A DNA stretch of 64,000 nucleotides. It comes from Taeniopygia guttata (Eukaryota > Chordata > Aves > Passeriformes > Estrildidae). The notes beneath the pieces were generated by a model that was given only the letters and a program-made list of their open reading frames with translations, ran no database searches and was not told where the DNA came from. Position numbers and translations under genes: made by a program. Shown here one piece after another: positions 1 to 11,205 of this stretch; the stretch's first letter is position 1; each line of letters starts with the position of its first letter. Location of the stretch: assembly GCF_048771995.1 (NCBI RefSeq), contig NC_133030.1:36966501-37030500 (forward strand), written 5' to 3'.

Positions 1-3000
1 TTTTTCTCCTCTGCAGTACTCCCTTTGTCAAGCAGAACAAATCTAGAGTAGTATGATATTTAGTGACTTTTTCACATGCTTGCCTGGGAAGGTGAACATC
101 TTTCAGTCTGTCATACAGCAAAAAATATCCTGGAATCAAAGCAGTTTATACTACTTGAAGAGTATACCAAAATATCTGAGGTTATAAAACTCCAAGGCAA
201 TAGGTGAGTGTGGACAGCTGAAATACACCTACAACTCAGTATTTGAGAATAAAGCACTGTAGATGTTTTAAAATAAATGCCATTTTGAAATCAATGGGTC
301 CTGACATTTCACCACTCTAATGGTGATTTTTAAATGTCCTTTGTTCTAGAGTGATATTTCTATTTCTGTAATTTGATGCATTTACATAGGTTTAAATGAT
401 AGCTGTCCATTGTTTTTAGGGAACCTAGGCATAGAAAACAGGCCTCTTTCAGCTCATCACACAGCTTACTACTGTATAATCACAATTTGATAAGCAGTGC
501 AAGATACCTAAACCTATTCTGCCAGTAAATGCCATCTGCTTTTCTGAACAGACAGAAAGGTCTTACAAGAGGTTTTTCTGATGTTCCTAAACTTGCAATT
601 GGGGAAATTTCTGTTGATTTTGTCCAATACATTATTGAGTGTTGTAAATAAGAACAGAAAATTGCAATTTCATTTATTATAAAGTGATTAACCAACACAT
701 AATATACTTTAGGTTCTTCAAGCAAAACATAAATAGGTGTTTAATATTTCTTTTTTATAACTAGCTAGCATTGTAATACAAATTAAACAAGTAATAGTGA
801 TATTTTTTCTCATGGGGAAACAAAATGAGGTATATCATCCAAAACAAGAAAAACTTTCTATTTTTTTGAACATGAGTATTGTTTAGTATTTAATGAAAAT
901 TTTGCCTAACTTAATTCCTGTTGACATATCATGTGTTTATACTGGCTTTCCTTCTTATCATTTTTATGTACAGTTATCCTTATTTCATGCACAATCACAG
1001 TTCATGCAAGTATAAAACAGGCATTTTTTTAATATTCATATTTTTATATTTAAAACTTGTTAGTGACATAATTTTTCTACCTTTTTAACATACTATCCTG
1101 TGGGATATGTTTTCTCTATAACATTTTTTTTAAATTAACACACATACTTTAAGCTACACTAATAGACCATGAAGAAGGGCTGAAATTTTTGCTAATTTCA
1201 TTGTACTACAGTATTCACAATGACCTATACAATTAGCATCAAACTAGGAATCCAAATTAGTTGTGTTGTCATTTTTATTTTTAGGCAAATAGGGAAAAAA
1301 CTGTGCATGTATTGTATAAAATAATACTTAAATATCTTCTCTGCAATTAATATTTGAAGTTAATTATTTCTCCTTTCTCAAAGAAAAAACACAATTAGAT
1401 TCTAAAGTTGTGAAATATTTTGTTTCATCATACTAATATTCCAGGCACCAAAAGAGGAATCTGTCAGGCAACACCAAGAGTCAAGCTGGAACTTGGAAGG
1501 TCTCTCAATCTTATAAACAAACCTGATTTCTGTTATTTTATTTACAAAACATCAGGTATATTTTTCTTTCACCCATACATTAGCCAGATGTGCCAGCAAA
1601 GTAATCTATCTTGTTGAGCTTAAAAGAGAGAAATCCTAGTGTTCAAAATCAAAATACAGAGAGCTATCACATAAGATTGCATAGGAGTACTTCTGGAATC
1701 AACCTCAAGATGCACATTCTGATGAAAGTGTCTGTAAGAACTTGAATGCCCTTGCAAAAGTCATAGTATCTGGTTCAAACAAGATTAATCTGAAGGAAAA
1801 TAGTGATGATGTTTAAAGTATATTAATGCTCTAAACAAAGAACTTCCTTTACATAACAAGATATCCAGATTTAAGGTGATTCAGTAACAAATGCCAACAA
1901 AATAAAATTAAATGCCATCCAAAGAAGACCTGCTTCAAGATCTTCTTATCATTAATGAACTCAACATTATCACAATGATCTATAGCATTAGTAGAGTTTT
2001 ATGAATTGTTGGTATTTACAATATATCTTGGTAGATATTGCTGTACCTATATATTTTTATTGTAATACACAAGTCTCTGTTGTCTATGTAAATTATCATC
2101 ATGGTCTAAATGTCTTATCAGACCTTGCAAATTTTTTCCTTTGGAAGAAAAAGAAATCAGAAAGAATTTTATGTATATGAAGTCTGCATGTTTTGGGTGA
2201 GATATGCGAGAATTTTCCTGTTGCAATATTCAAATTTTCCATAACTTAAAATATATATGTTTAGGTGCATGATTTCAGAGGATATTGGACAGTCCTCTTT
2301 CACTGGGATTGGCTTAATCTCTCTTTAATATTATCTATTTATACAATTTACATTTAGAAAGAATTCATCATTTCTCAGAGGTCTTAGTGTCCCACTACAA
2401 CTCACTGAAACATAAATTTATCAGATCTCTCCCCACTTATCTTTTATCCAGGTAAAACAACGAGAAATTTGCCTGAGAATATTTCAGGAACTGGCTCAAT
2501 AACTGAAAGCTAAACCATGAGAGGATAGTTCACCCTTGTTATTTTGTGTCCCCATCTTCCCTAGTTTAAAGAAAAGCAGTAAGGAATATGTAAATATTTA
2601 AATTTTAGAAGCATTTCAATGTGTTCTGTATGTTTCTACAGTTTTTAAAAACAGGGTATTTCGTATTTGCTGTTGCCTGAGAATTTTGTCAAGAGCACAT
2701 TTATAAGAAACACAGCAGTCATTAATCTAGATATATGTAACTGCAGAAATTAATTAATTTGTGCATTTGCAAGTCACTGCTATCACCTTGCAAATGTCTG
2801 AATCATTGATGCAGGCCTTTAAACTGAAAAATGATAAAAATGAGGCAGAAAGTGCAAATCTAATTTAGAACAGGCATAAGATACATGTAGAAATGTTTCT
2901 CTTTGAAGCTTTACTAGAATCAAAGGAGTTTACATTCATGAAATTTGTATCAAGCAAGCTTTACAAACAACTGATCTTCTGTGGCATTCACAAAACTTTG

Positions 3001-3040
3001 GAATTGGCATCCAAAATACATTCTGTAAGGCACTAAAAGC
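1..3040. other. AT-rich unique sequence, no gene seen
   Basis: Both strands are rich in stop codons and frames are short. I see no repeat-family signature, no CpG-rich patch and no convincing splice-site pair. The open frame at 480-725 on the minus strand (81 codons) matches nothing I recognise and has no promoter context. Most likely intergenic or intronic DNA. Confidence 0.6.
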
Positions 3041-3100
3041 AGTGAAGTCTTTAAAGAGTTTTGAGTGTAGAATTTTCTCCCCTGTAAAGAGGCTCAGTCA

Positions 3101-3113
3101 GTTTCTAGGCAAC
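3101..3113 (+). promoter_or_regulatory. RFX X-box-like motif, 1-nt spacer
   Basis: GTTTCT-A-GGCAAC fits the loose X-box rule (RYYNYY, 1-3 nt, RRNRAC) used by RFX transcription factors, which drive ciliary and MHC class II genes. The right half-site GGCAAC is canonical; the left half is weaker. The loose rule alone would match many times in 64 kb by chance. Confidence 0.3.
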
Positions 3114-3395
3114 GTAGCTCTTCTAAATCCCTTTCATGCTCTTTCTAGTATCCCATCCAGTGACCCTTCTAGAAGAGCCTGGTTAGAGCAGCCACAGGCA
3201 GCACAATCATTTCTGCCTGCCAGGCTTCTTTGTTATTCAATGTTTTTGCAGGATGTCTGCTGTATAACCTAACAAGCCCCCATAGGAGACAATATCTTAG
3301 CTGATTCCCCTGGCAGCCAATCACTCTGCTACCACTGCAGACAGAGACTTACTGGCAACTAGATGCCTCTCTCCTTTCACACCACTGCTTGCATT

Positions 3396-3407
3396 TGCGT
3401 GCACGCA
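3396..3407. promoter_or_regulatory. CpG-containing 12-bp palindrome
   Basis: TGCGTGCACGCA is its own reverse complement and has two CpGs in otherwise CpG-poor DNA. It carries the GCGTG core bound by ARNT-type bHLH-PAS dimers on both strands and resembles a degenerate NRF1 site. It lies about 80 bp downstream of a CCAAT box. Confidence 0.3.
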
Positions 3408-4062
3408 CTCAAACCCTGACAGAGACCAGATACCCTGATCTGCTCTTTGAACCTCTTCCTTCAGTGCCTAATGCTGGTTTACTGTCATTACTAAGGGATT
3501 CAGCTGACAGCTGTAAGTAGGGTGCCTAATCTACAAAGATAAAGAAAGAAATTTTACTTTAATTAATTTCTCATTGCAATTCACCAGGCCTGTTGACACC
3601 TGTGAAATTGCTTTGGTCACTATAATGGCTCTTCAGAAATGGTGTAATTTATAAACACAATCTGTTGCATTACTGAAAATTTGATTTATAGCATGCATCA
3701 ATCCTACTTAATGGCCTTACTGGTATATTGTACACCATTGACAAGCAATTATATGTTTATGAAAACACTTGTTGCTTATAATTATAATCCTGCTAATTTC
3801 CTCATTCCCAAAAGCAACATTAGTGTTTGCTAATGAACTGCAGATTAATTCACTCTGAATTAGTCTCTACCCCCAGTCTGCCCCCTGTGCATACTAGATG
3901 GCACTAATTTTGCTTTGGGGATCTTAAAAGGATTTGCTGTTTGAGAGTAGATACAAATGGCCTGCTCCATTACTTAAGACTTTGGTTTACTTTAACCTGA
4001 ATTCATTTATTCTGCAATGTTCTGAATTTCAGCTGAGAGATAATGCATTATTAAAGAAATAT

Positions 4063-4084
4063 AGATTATACAGATTATACAGAT
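4063..4084. repeat. 9-bp tandem repeat, 2.4 copies
   Basis: The unit agattatac occurs twice in a row and is followed by agat. This is a small replication-slippage product in AT-rich DNA. Confidence 0.8.
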
Positions 4085-5877
4085 CAATACAAATAAATTG
4101 TACATATAAACAGTAAGAGTAGCTCAAGACACTGTCATTCTCTCTGGGGCATCTAATGGTATGAAGCTGGTAAACTGAAACAAGCTTGAGGGTCTGAGCT
4201 CAGTCCATAATAGTTTAATAGCCACAGCATTTAAGTACCAAACACAACACATTTTCCCCGCTTTTCCTTTTCCTCTAAGTCTGTGTAATATCTGACCTAA
4301 CTATAAGTGTCTAGGATTCACTACCTAAGTTATGAAAACAACTGTCAGAATTCATTATTTTAAACAACAAATTATTGCTTCCAAACTTTGTATCAGCTGC
4401 CAAACTCACACTATAATCCTTGATTCACGCTGCATGAAACCTTTCATTCTCTGCCAGCAGCTGCTTCCTAAGCTACTCCTGCCCTCCCTTTCTTTCCTTG
4501 GCAGATGATGTGTTAAAAAAAGTACTAAGTGGAATATGTGCTAGCTGCAGGTGTACCAAATGGGGCAAGCAGAGACTCAGAGGACTGAGACAGGATGAAG
4601 TTCTGCATCCTCTGTGCAGAACTCTGTGGTGTTACTTTTAAACAAGATAACGAAAGTCATGTACGCACTGCTTTGGTGCGAGCACTAGGCATGTGGATAC
4701 CCTCTTCTCCCATTTGATATTGGCTGGTTTTTAAGTCAGACAGGGTTTCTGCTATTTAGTTTCATTAATTAAAGAAAGGTGGATTAAATGTGTTTTTAAA
4801 ATACCAAATACATAAATTGTGAGCTTATTGTAACCCTCAGAGAATTCACATATATTCTACTAAATGAAAATAATTAAACAAAAATATTTGTCTTAGTGAC
4901 TCCTAATCCTGGTTCTGCCATGCTAAACTTAAAATTCAAGTTATAGCATGACTGGGACTTTTTCTTGAATAATTACCAGACTAGGACTTCAAGACTTTGG
5001 CCCATAAGGGCCAGATTTTCAAAACAATTCAGTTTTCACTTAAGAGGTAAGTAAAGAGGCCATATTTTCAAGTGCTCACTATGCAGTGGAATGACAAGTA
5101 CCAAGTTCTACCAAAAATGCAGCTGCTATACAGAGACTCCAAAAAGTGTACTGAGAATATGGGGGCAGAAGATTGTTTATTAGTGTCTTTGTTATAAATC
5201 AGGCACCAGGTGTTAATTTTCAGATTTAGTTATTTGTACAGCATGAAATTGAATGATTTGATGATATTGACATTAGCCAAGAAAAAAAAAAGAAAAATCA
5301 GTGCTTACTAATGATATATTTTAAAGCTCAAGCACATGATATCCATAACCTTTCTCTTAGATTGTTTTTAACCTTATTTTTTTTAATTGAATTTTAAAAA
5401 TTGGTTGTAATATAATAAAATTTAATTATTATCTGTTATAATTTAGTTGCATTTTTGTGCTTTACCTGTAAAATTATCCAGACAGTACTTTTTAATATAT
5501 TTCAATGGGAAACAATATATTATGTGCTAGTCTGAAATTTAATCCATCCTGATAGATTTAGGTTCTTTGGACCTACACTTTTTTACTTGAAATGTCTTCT
5601 TATGTAGAAACAAAGGCTTATCACAGGCACAAGATATATTGACAACTGTTTAAACAAAAATAGCTGTACAAAGCTATTCATTGACAGTGGCTTATTTTGT
5701 GAAAAGAAAAATATAAACAACATTAAACATTCAAAACATTCTGGGAATTTATCATTCTTGTGTAAATTTTTAAGCTTTTTGAAATTCACATGAAATATTT
5801 TTTAAAAAATCAATTAAATTGAATCTTAAATATGTCAAGATGCAATGAAATGGAGAATATAATTCAACCCACAGGTA

Positions 5878-5903
5878 AATTCAGAAAAAAAAAATTCTGA
5901 ATT
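5878..5903. repeat. Inverted repeat, 9-bp arms with A8 loop
   Basis: AATTCAGAA at 5878-5886 pairs with TTCTGAATT at 5895-5903 across eight A residues. It is a short hairpin with no promoter, exon or repeat family nearby, and is probably incidental. Confidence 0.7.
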
Positions 5904-8900
5904 AAGTTCTTTATCTACTTTGAAAATATACCAAAACCTAAAAATATATGTCTCTGTTATCAGTCCTTTGGCATAGTTCCATAACTGAACTTCTGAGGGG
6001 TGAGATGTATATTTTTACATTCTAGAAATGTTTATGTTCAAAAAAATAACTTTCAAAGTTCTACATTACAGTGTGTACTAGGGCATATCAAAGTGATGGA
6101 AAAAGGGGGCCTAAACTAATCACACTAATTCATGTAAATATCCAGAATACATAGTCACTGTGATAGTGGTTATTTACGTTGCTTTGTTGCTGTTGCATTT
6201 TGGATTATTTTAATTTTTTTTTTCCTGAAATAGGGGAAAATGAAAATAAACAAAAATCTGGATCTTTGTAGGAGACCTATCTGTATCTGTAACCACTAAT
6301 AGAAATGCTACTGCATCTGGGAAAAATATGTGAGGCATCTTGTATGTAAACTAAGCTATCTTTGCAGCATATGCTTCTGACAGGGCTGCTTTTTCCTCAG
6401 TGAGTTTCGTTTAAGTAGTTTTGCCTGCAGTGAGTATAACCACTCTCAAGGTACAGGAGATGAAAATTTTACTGTGTCTGAAATTTGAAAGAGGTGAATC
6501 ATCACCCTTTGCAGGTTTTTACAGCATAGTTGCTCAGTGGCAAGTGTATGGAAAGAGTGCAAAGAACAGTGTTGAAGTGTTACAGATATTCTGGATTTGC
6601 ACCCAAGAAAACAAAGGAAAAGAATTTCAGGTTGCTGCCAGTTGTTTGAAGGGGAAAGTTCAGAAGGAACCAGAGTTACTTCTGAATAAGTTAGTAAATT
6701 TATAGAATTCTCCCAATCTTCAGGGAATGCTGTAAGCTTAATTATATAAAATTCTGAAATTGTGATAGAAATACATTTCTTTCCCAAGATCAATGCTGTT
6801 AGACTATGAAGTAGATGTCATATCCATAGTTCTTTTCAGATCACTGAATAATACAAAGTCTCAAACTAGTAGTTACATAGGTAACAATTTGCACTGGAAG
6901 CACAAATATTAATTCAACTTTCCCCTTTACAGATGTGAACAAAGACCGCTTTTATCTATAGGCAAATATTCAACAGTTTTCCATTTTATGTGTTTTAACT
7001 TAAGGACTTGGCACTAGTTTGGGACTGAGAATTGCTGTATGTACCTGGAAAGAAAAAGCATGTTCTGGCTTCCCAAGGAGCAAATTGCTGTATTCATTGT
7101 TATAAATTTTGTTGTTATTACTTTGTTTATAGTTTAGGGATGTTTTAGTTCCAAATGTCCTCTTTGGAAATCTCCTTAAACATATTGTATTTAATAAAAC
7201 AAGAGGCAAATGAGCAATGAATCAATGGGCATTTTTGCAGCAACTCTGTATCTCCCTTTTCAAGGAGTAGTCAAATAAAAGAAACCTTTTCACCAGTGCA
7301 CAAAAGACAGCAACACTTATTTTAGTAGGTTCTTCAAATTCAATGTAGATTTACCAAAAATAATTTAGAAACATTATAGCGAGTGGCATGGCGTTGCTCA
7401 AAAGAGGCAGAGATTATTTTATTTTATTTAGGGACAGCACAAAGAAATTATAACCATGTTACACCATCATAGGTGTGTTTAAAAGGGCATTCCAGTATTT
7501 CTGGCTGCAGGTTTCTCCTGGGAAGAACCAAGTCTGAAGTCTTTACCACAACAATTCGACATGATGAACTGTAGTAATGACAAACTATACTTCAAATTCA
7601 TGGATTATAATTAGTCAGTTGTGACTCATAAGACTGAGTGTAGCTACTAAATGGATCAAGTGACTCAGGCATTAGAATGTCTCTTTTTTAGATGTCTTAA
7701 CACTTAATATTGTCTGCAGCCCTAAAGGAGATTTTTAGTTTTCTCCACAAAGTGCACAGAAAACTTACAGAAGCCAACAATTTAAATGGAAAATTCTCTA
7801 AGATGGCTTCAAGGACTTAGCTCTTCAACTGCTTAGAAAATCAGAAGACTCAGCCTGGCCTCACATTTTATGTGTGGAGAACATCCTTATGCATGTCATC
7901 CCTTTAGCACAAAACAATAGAAAAGAACTTCCTGGTATTGTCTTTTTAATTACATATTGCCCTGTATAGTATGGATTTTGGAAAGACTATATCATTTTTG
8001 TCTCCTGGCATTGGTTTCTAGAGCTGGCTGACATTTAAATTAATAAAATACGGATTTTTGTTTTAATAAATGTATATTAAATAAAGGTAAGATCTTTCAA
8101 AGTAATGAAATCTTTAATAAGATCCAAAAGGAAGATTGTCAAATAAATATTTTGCCAGCTTTACAAGTTCTTTAAAACTGTAACAAAAAAAGATTAATGT
8201 CCAGGGGAGGGGTAAACCAAATAAGAATATACTTTTAACAAGTACTGTTGATGAAACTGGTATCTCAACAAAAGTTTTATGACTCAGACAGTAACATATT
8301 GTGGTTTTTTGATAGTAGGCATTTGCAAATCATGTCTTCCAAATGAGGATATATAGCAATACCAGTACAACTAAATTCAAAGTTTTGAGGAAAAATTAAC
8401 TTGAATTATCAACCCTTCTAACAAGTAATATTCTTAAAACATTAATCTTGTGCATAATTTAAGTACTGTAGGGAAGTTACTTCTTTTTTCAAGGGGTTTG
8501 CTTATGTTTTTTGCTTGAAAGATATTTTCATTATTTTAACATTTTGCATCCAATGAATAATGGATTCAAGAGTTATAAATAATGGACAATTAAATCATGA
8601 ATATAAGAAATGTGATATTAACAAAACACAAGGCACTCATTCTAAAGAAATCTGTTAAATGCCAAAATCCCATTAAGATTACAATCATGGTACTGATTAG
8701 ACTCACAGAAGAAAAGCAGTACAAAGTCAGCCATCTTTTTTGTTTTTCTAGTATCTGTTGCTTTATACCTAGCCCAAGCCTATAGAAAATAAGACTATTC
8801 AGGATAGGGCACTTTTCTCCTTCCATTCTTGGAATTGTTCCTTTCTTTGTTTGTAGACGATAACTTTTCTAAAACTTGTATTTATTAGAATGCATTCTCT

Positions 8901-9489
8901 GCCTCTCTCTGCTAACATATACATGTATTAAGGCCAATCAAGACTATTCTGACCAACATTCTGGTACAGGTTTATAAAGGAGCAAAATATTAAAATCTGT
9001 CTTTTTTAGGACAAATAAATCCATTTGAACCATCTTTCATTACTAGCCCAATTTCTGGCCTAGCTCAGTAAGTTTAAATAAAGACAGAAGAATTGCAAAA
9101 TGTAAATAGCTTATAACAAAGTAGCACTTTTTCTAATAGACTATTGCAAATACTGATTTGTATAAAGGGCTCCAAATGGGAAAAGGACTATCACACAACA
9201 CAAATTTTTTTGAGGTCACTCAATTTTAATTGAGTAAATAGAAAGATAAAGCGTTCATCCAGATTTTTCTTTGTCTACCTGAGTCAATTATCTCCCTTAA
9301 CCCACCTGCAGTACTACCTTTAAAACTTTACGAACACCTTCTGTTTAAAAAAAAACGAACAAAAAATAACAATCAACACAAAGGCATCATAATTCCATTT
9401 TCCCTTTACTTTTTTTCATTTATTTAGACATAAACCTATATGGAAATAAATACCAGTCATTGCTATGACACTAGCTTTTCTCCAGGCCC

Positions 9490-10250
9490 TCATGGATTAT
9501 TTACTTTCATCAAGCACTGCATGTTGTAGTGTAGGGGCTGTTATGCGGTCTACAGAGCAGGGCATTGCCCAGCAACCACGAGCATAGCAGGCTAGAGATC
9601 TTCTGGAGCAGCCAGGAAGCAAGACTTACCAGGCAAACTTATAGCCATGACACACCTCTCACAGTCAGGATCAGAACCAAAAAACAAGGAAAGTAAGGGC
9701 ATGCTTGACCAGCACTGTTAAAAGCTACGGTGCTGGTGCAGAACAGCTTTAGTTGGGATCCAAGTGTGAGAACTCACCTCAAAAAGGGTGTTACTCTCAT
9801 CATCTTGTTAATGGACAAGTGAAATATGCCACACACACATATACGCAACCAAAGGTATAAAAAGTTAGATAAACACATTTGGCCAATTAGAGAAATTTTT
9901 GTCATAAAACAAGTACAACAAAGCTACAGCTCAAGAAATATTAAGACAAAACTAGTCTGTCATATCTCAATCTAGAGGCTTTTCAAACTCATAAATGTTT
10001 GGTGCCTGTTACCAGCAGCAGCAGTGCCAAGCTACAGCAGCTCCTGAGTGAAAAAGGGCATTATAGAGCACTGCTGGTGACCCTCTGCAAAGCAAGGAGC
10101 TCCCTCCACCTGGGGCCCATCAGCCAGATTAGCAGGATGGAGAGGAGGAAGATGTATTCAGAGCTCTGACACAGGTGGGTTTGTTTCTAATTTCAGGTGA
10201 TCCAGATCACATAGGTAAGTTTGGTCTTAAAATTTAAGCCAGTGGAAAAA
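9490..10250. other. GC-elevated patch of unknown nature
   Basis: This stretch is more GC-rich than its surroundings, notably 9540-9780 and 10005-10180. It includes a minus-strand GTAAGT near 9625 and a plus-strand CACAG|GTGGGT near 10173. I found no LTR or CR1 signature and no long open frame. It could hold old, diverged retroelement sequence or a conserved non-coding element; nothing seen decides between these. Confidence 0.3.
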
Positions 10251-10748
10251 AGAGAGAATGCAGAAGTATTTACTAATCAACTCATTCCAGGGAGAGTAGG
10301 AGAGAAGAAAAGCACTTTAAACAAAGGATTAAATAACCAGCTTCTAGTACCTAGGAGATGTTGAAACATGCATAAAACCTGACATTAGTACAATCAAGAT
10401 ATTAGTAACAAGCCTTATTTCCTTTTACTGGTGAGATTATTGCTTTTGTAGGAAGCTTGTATGTGTATTACTTTTTTTTTCAAAAATACTTTAGTATAGT
10501 CTTGTATAACATTCTCATATGCAAAATAACAAAATATGGTGAAGATGAAATAATGTGTGACTGAGTCCCTAGCTGAACAAAAAGGGAAGAATATTAAAAG
10601 AAAGTCTAATTGTGGAATATGGGGTTATCATGCCTCTGGGTTTTGGGTTTTATAATCTAGGAAATGGACCAGATAAATAATAAATCATGCTTGTGATACC
10701 TGACTACTAAGGGTAGCGTGTTCTTTTGGAATGGATCATGGTCTGAAC

Positions 10749-11160
10749 GGAATCATGGAATCACTAAGATCAGAAAAACCCCAAAACGTTACAGTGTCCA
10801 GCCTTTGAATGAACACCAGCAAGTCAACTAGAGCATAGCACTAGATGTCGCATTCAGTTGTTTCTTGAAAAAAAGTTTTGTTTACCCCCTTCCTTCCTTC
10901 ACCAAGAATTGAAAACGCCATCGTTTTGTGGTTGCTATGTCCAAGATAGCCTCCAACCACCACACCACCCACCAGCCCTTGTAAATTCATAAGGTTCAAA
11001 GGGGTCCCACCCCTGATAGCTTCACTTGACAACTGAGTCAGGAAGTTACCTTCTACACCCTCCAGGAGCCTCCTACACTGCCTGCTGTCCACCGTGTTGG
11101 GTTTGCAGCAGACATCCAGCAAGTTCAAGTCTTTGACAAGAACAAGCAATCATAAAACAT
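10749..11160 (-). mobile_element. CR1 LINE fragment, internally deleted
   Basis: Read on the minus strand, the right-hand part encodes a decayed CR1 ORF2 endonuclease segment. The left-hand part (10,749 to about 10,869) is the CR1 3'-terminal segment, starting on the plus strand with the inverted octamer-like AATCATGGAATCAC. The two parts meet near 10,869, so the reverse-transcriptase domain that normally lies between them is missing. CR1 is the dominant LINE of birds, and most copies are 5'-truncated to the 3' end alone. Keeping endonuclease sequence while losing the RT region is less usual and points to an internal deletion or two separate fragments. The flanks look like unique DNA. Confidence 0.8.
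10880..11149 (-). pseudogene. CR1 ORF2 endonuclease remnant
   Basis: The minus-strand frame gives a peptide collinear with the avian CR1 endonuclease as I remember it. KDLNLLDVCCKPNT corresponds to the family's GDFN-L-PDVCW-type motif, and it is followed by a RRLLEGVEGNFLTQL-like stretch and a GGVVVGGYLGHSNHK stretch matching the G-S-DH region. The catalytic GDFN has decayed to KDLN, so this copy cannot be active. It lies within the reverse-strand CR1 fragment and its downstream end runs into the deletion junction near 10,869. Full-length CR1 ORF2 has roughly 900-1000 residues; only about 90 remain here. Confidence 0.75.
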
Positions 11161-11164
11161 CAGC

Positions 11165-11205
11165 CAAAATGACACAGAAAAGACACAGAAATGACACAGC
11201 AATGT
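11165..11205. repeat. Short imperfect tandem repeat
   Basis: Three copies of a gacacag-containing unit (atgacacag, agacacag, atgacacag) lie just beyond the CR1 fragment. It may have arisen at or near the insertion edge by slippage. Confidence 0.5.

Larger units (their letters stand above)
3042..3512 (+). promoter_or_regulatory. Candidate promoter / first-exon patch
   Basis: This patch is visibly richer in GC than its surroundings. It contains, in order, an RFX X-box-like site (3101-3113), a CCAAT box (3317-3321), a perfect 12-bp palindrome with two CpGs (TGCGTGCACGCA, 3396-3407) and a splice-donor-like GTAAGT whose GT is at 3513-3514. Grouped CCAAT, X-box and CpG palindromes are usual in vertebrate promoters or conserved enhancers. 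There is no clear coding frame, so a transcript here could begin with a non-coding exon. The 76-codon frame at 3042-3272 is unrecognised. The call rests only on motif clustering read by eye; a conserved enhancer is an equally good reading. Confidence 0.3.
3530..9480. other. AT-rich unique sequence, no gene seen
   Basis: About 6 kb with no recognisable repeat family, RNA gene or exon. The overlapping open frames near 6.4-6.8 kb (94 and 115 codons, opposite strands) match nothing I know, and their overlap suggests chance. Minor items are a 9-bp tandem repeat at 4063-4084, a 9-bp inverted repeat around an A8 loop at 5878-5903 and an 8-bp stem at 9218-9235. Confidence 0.55.
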
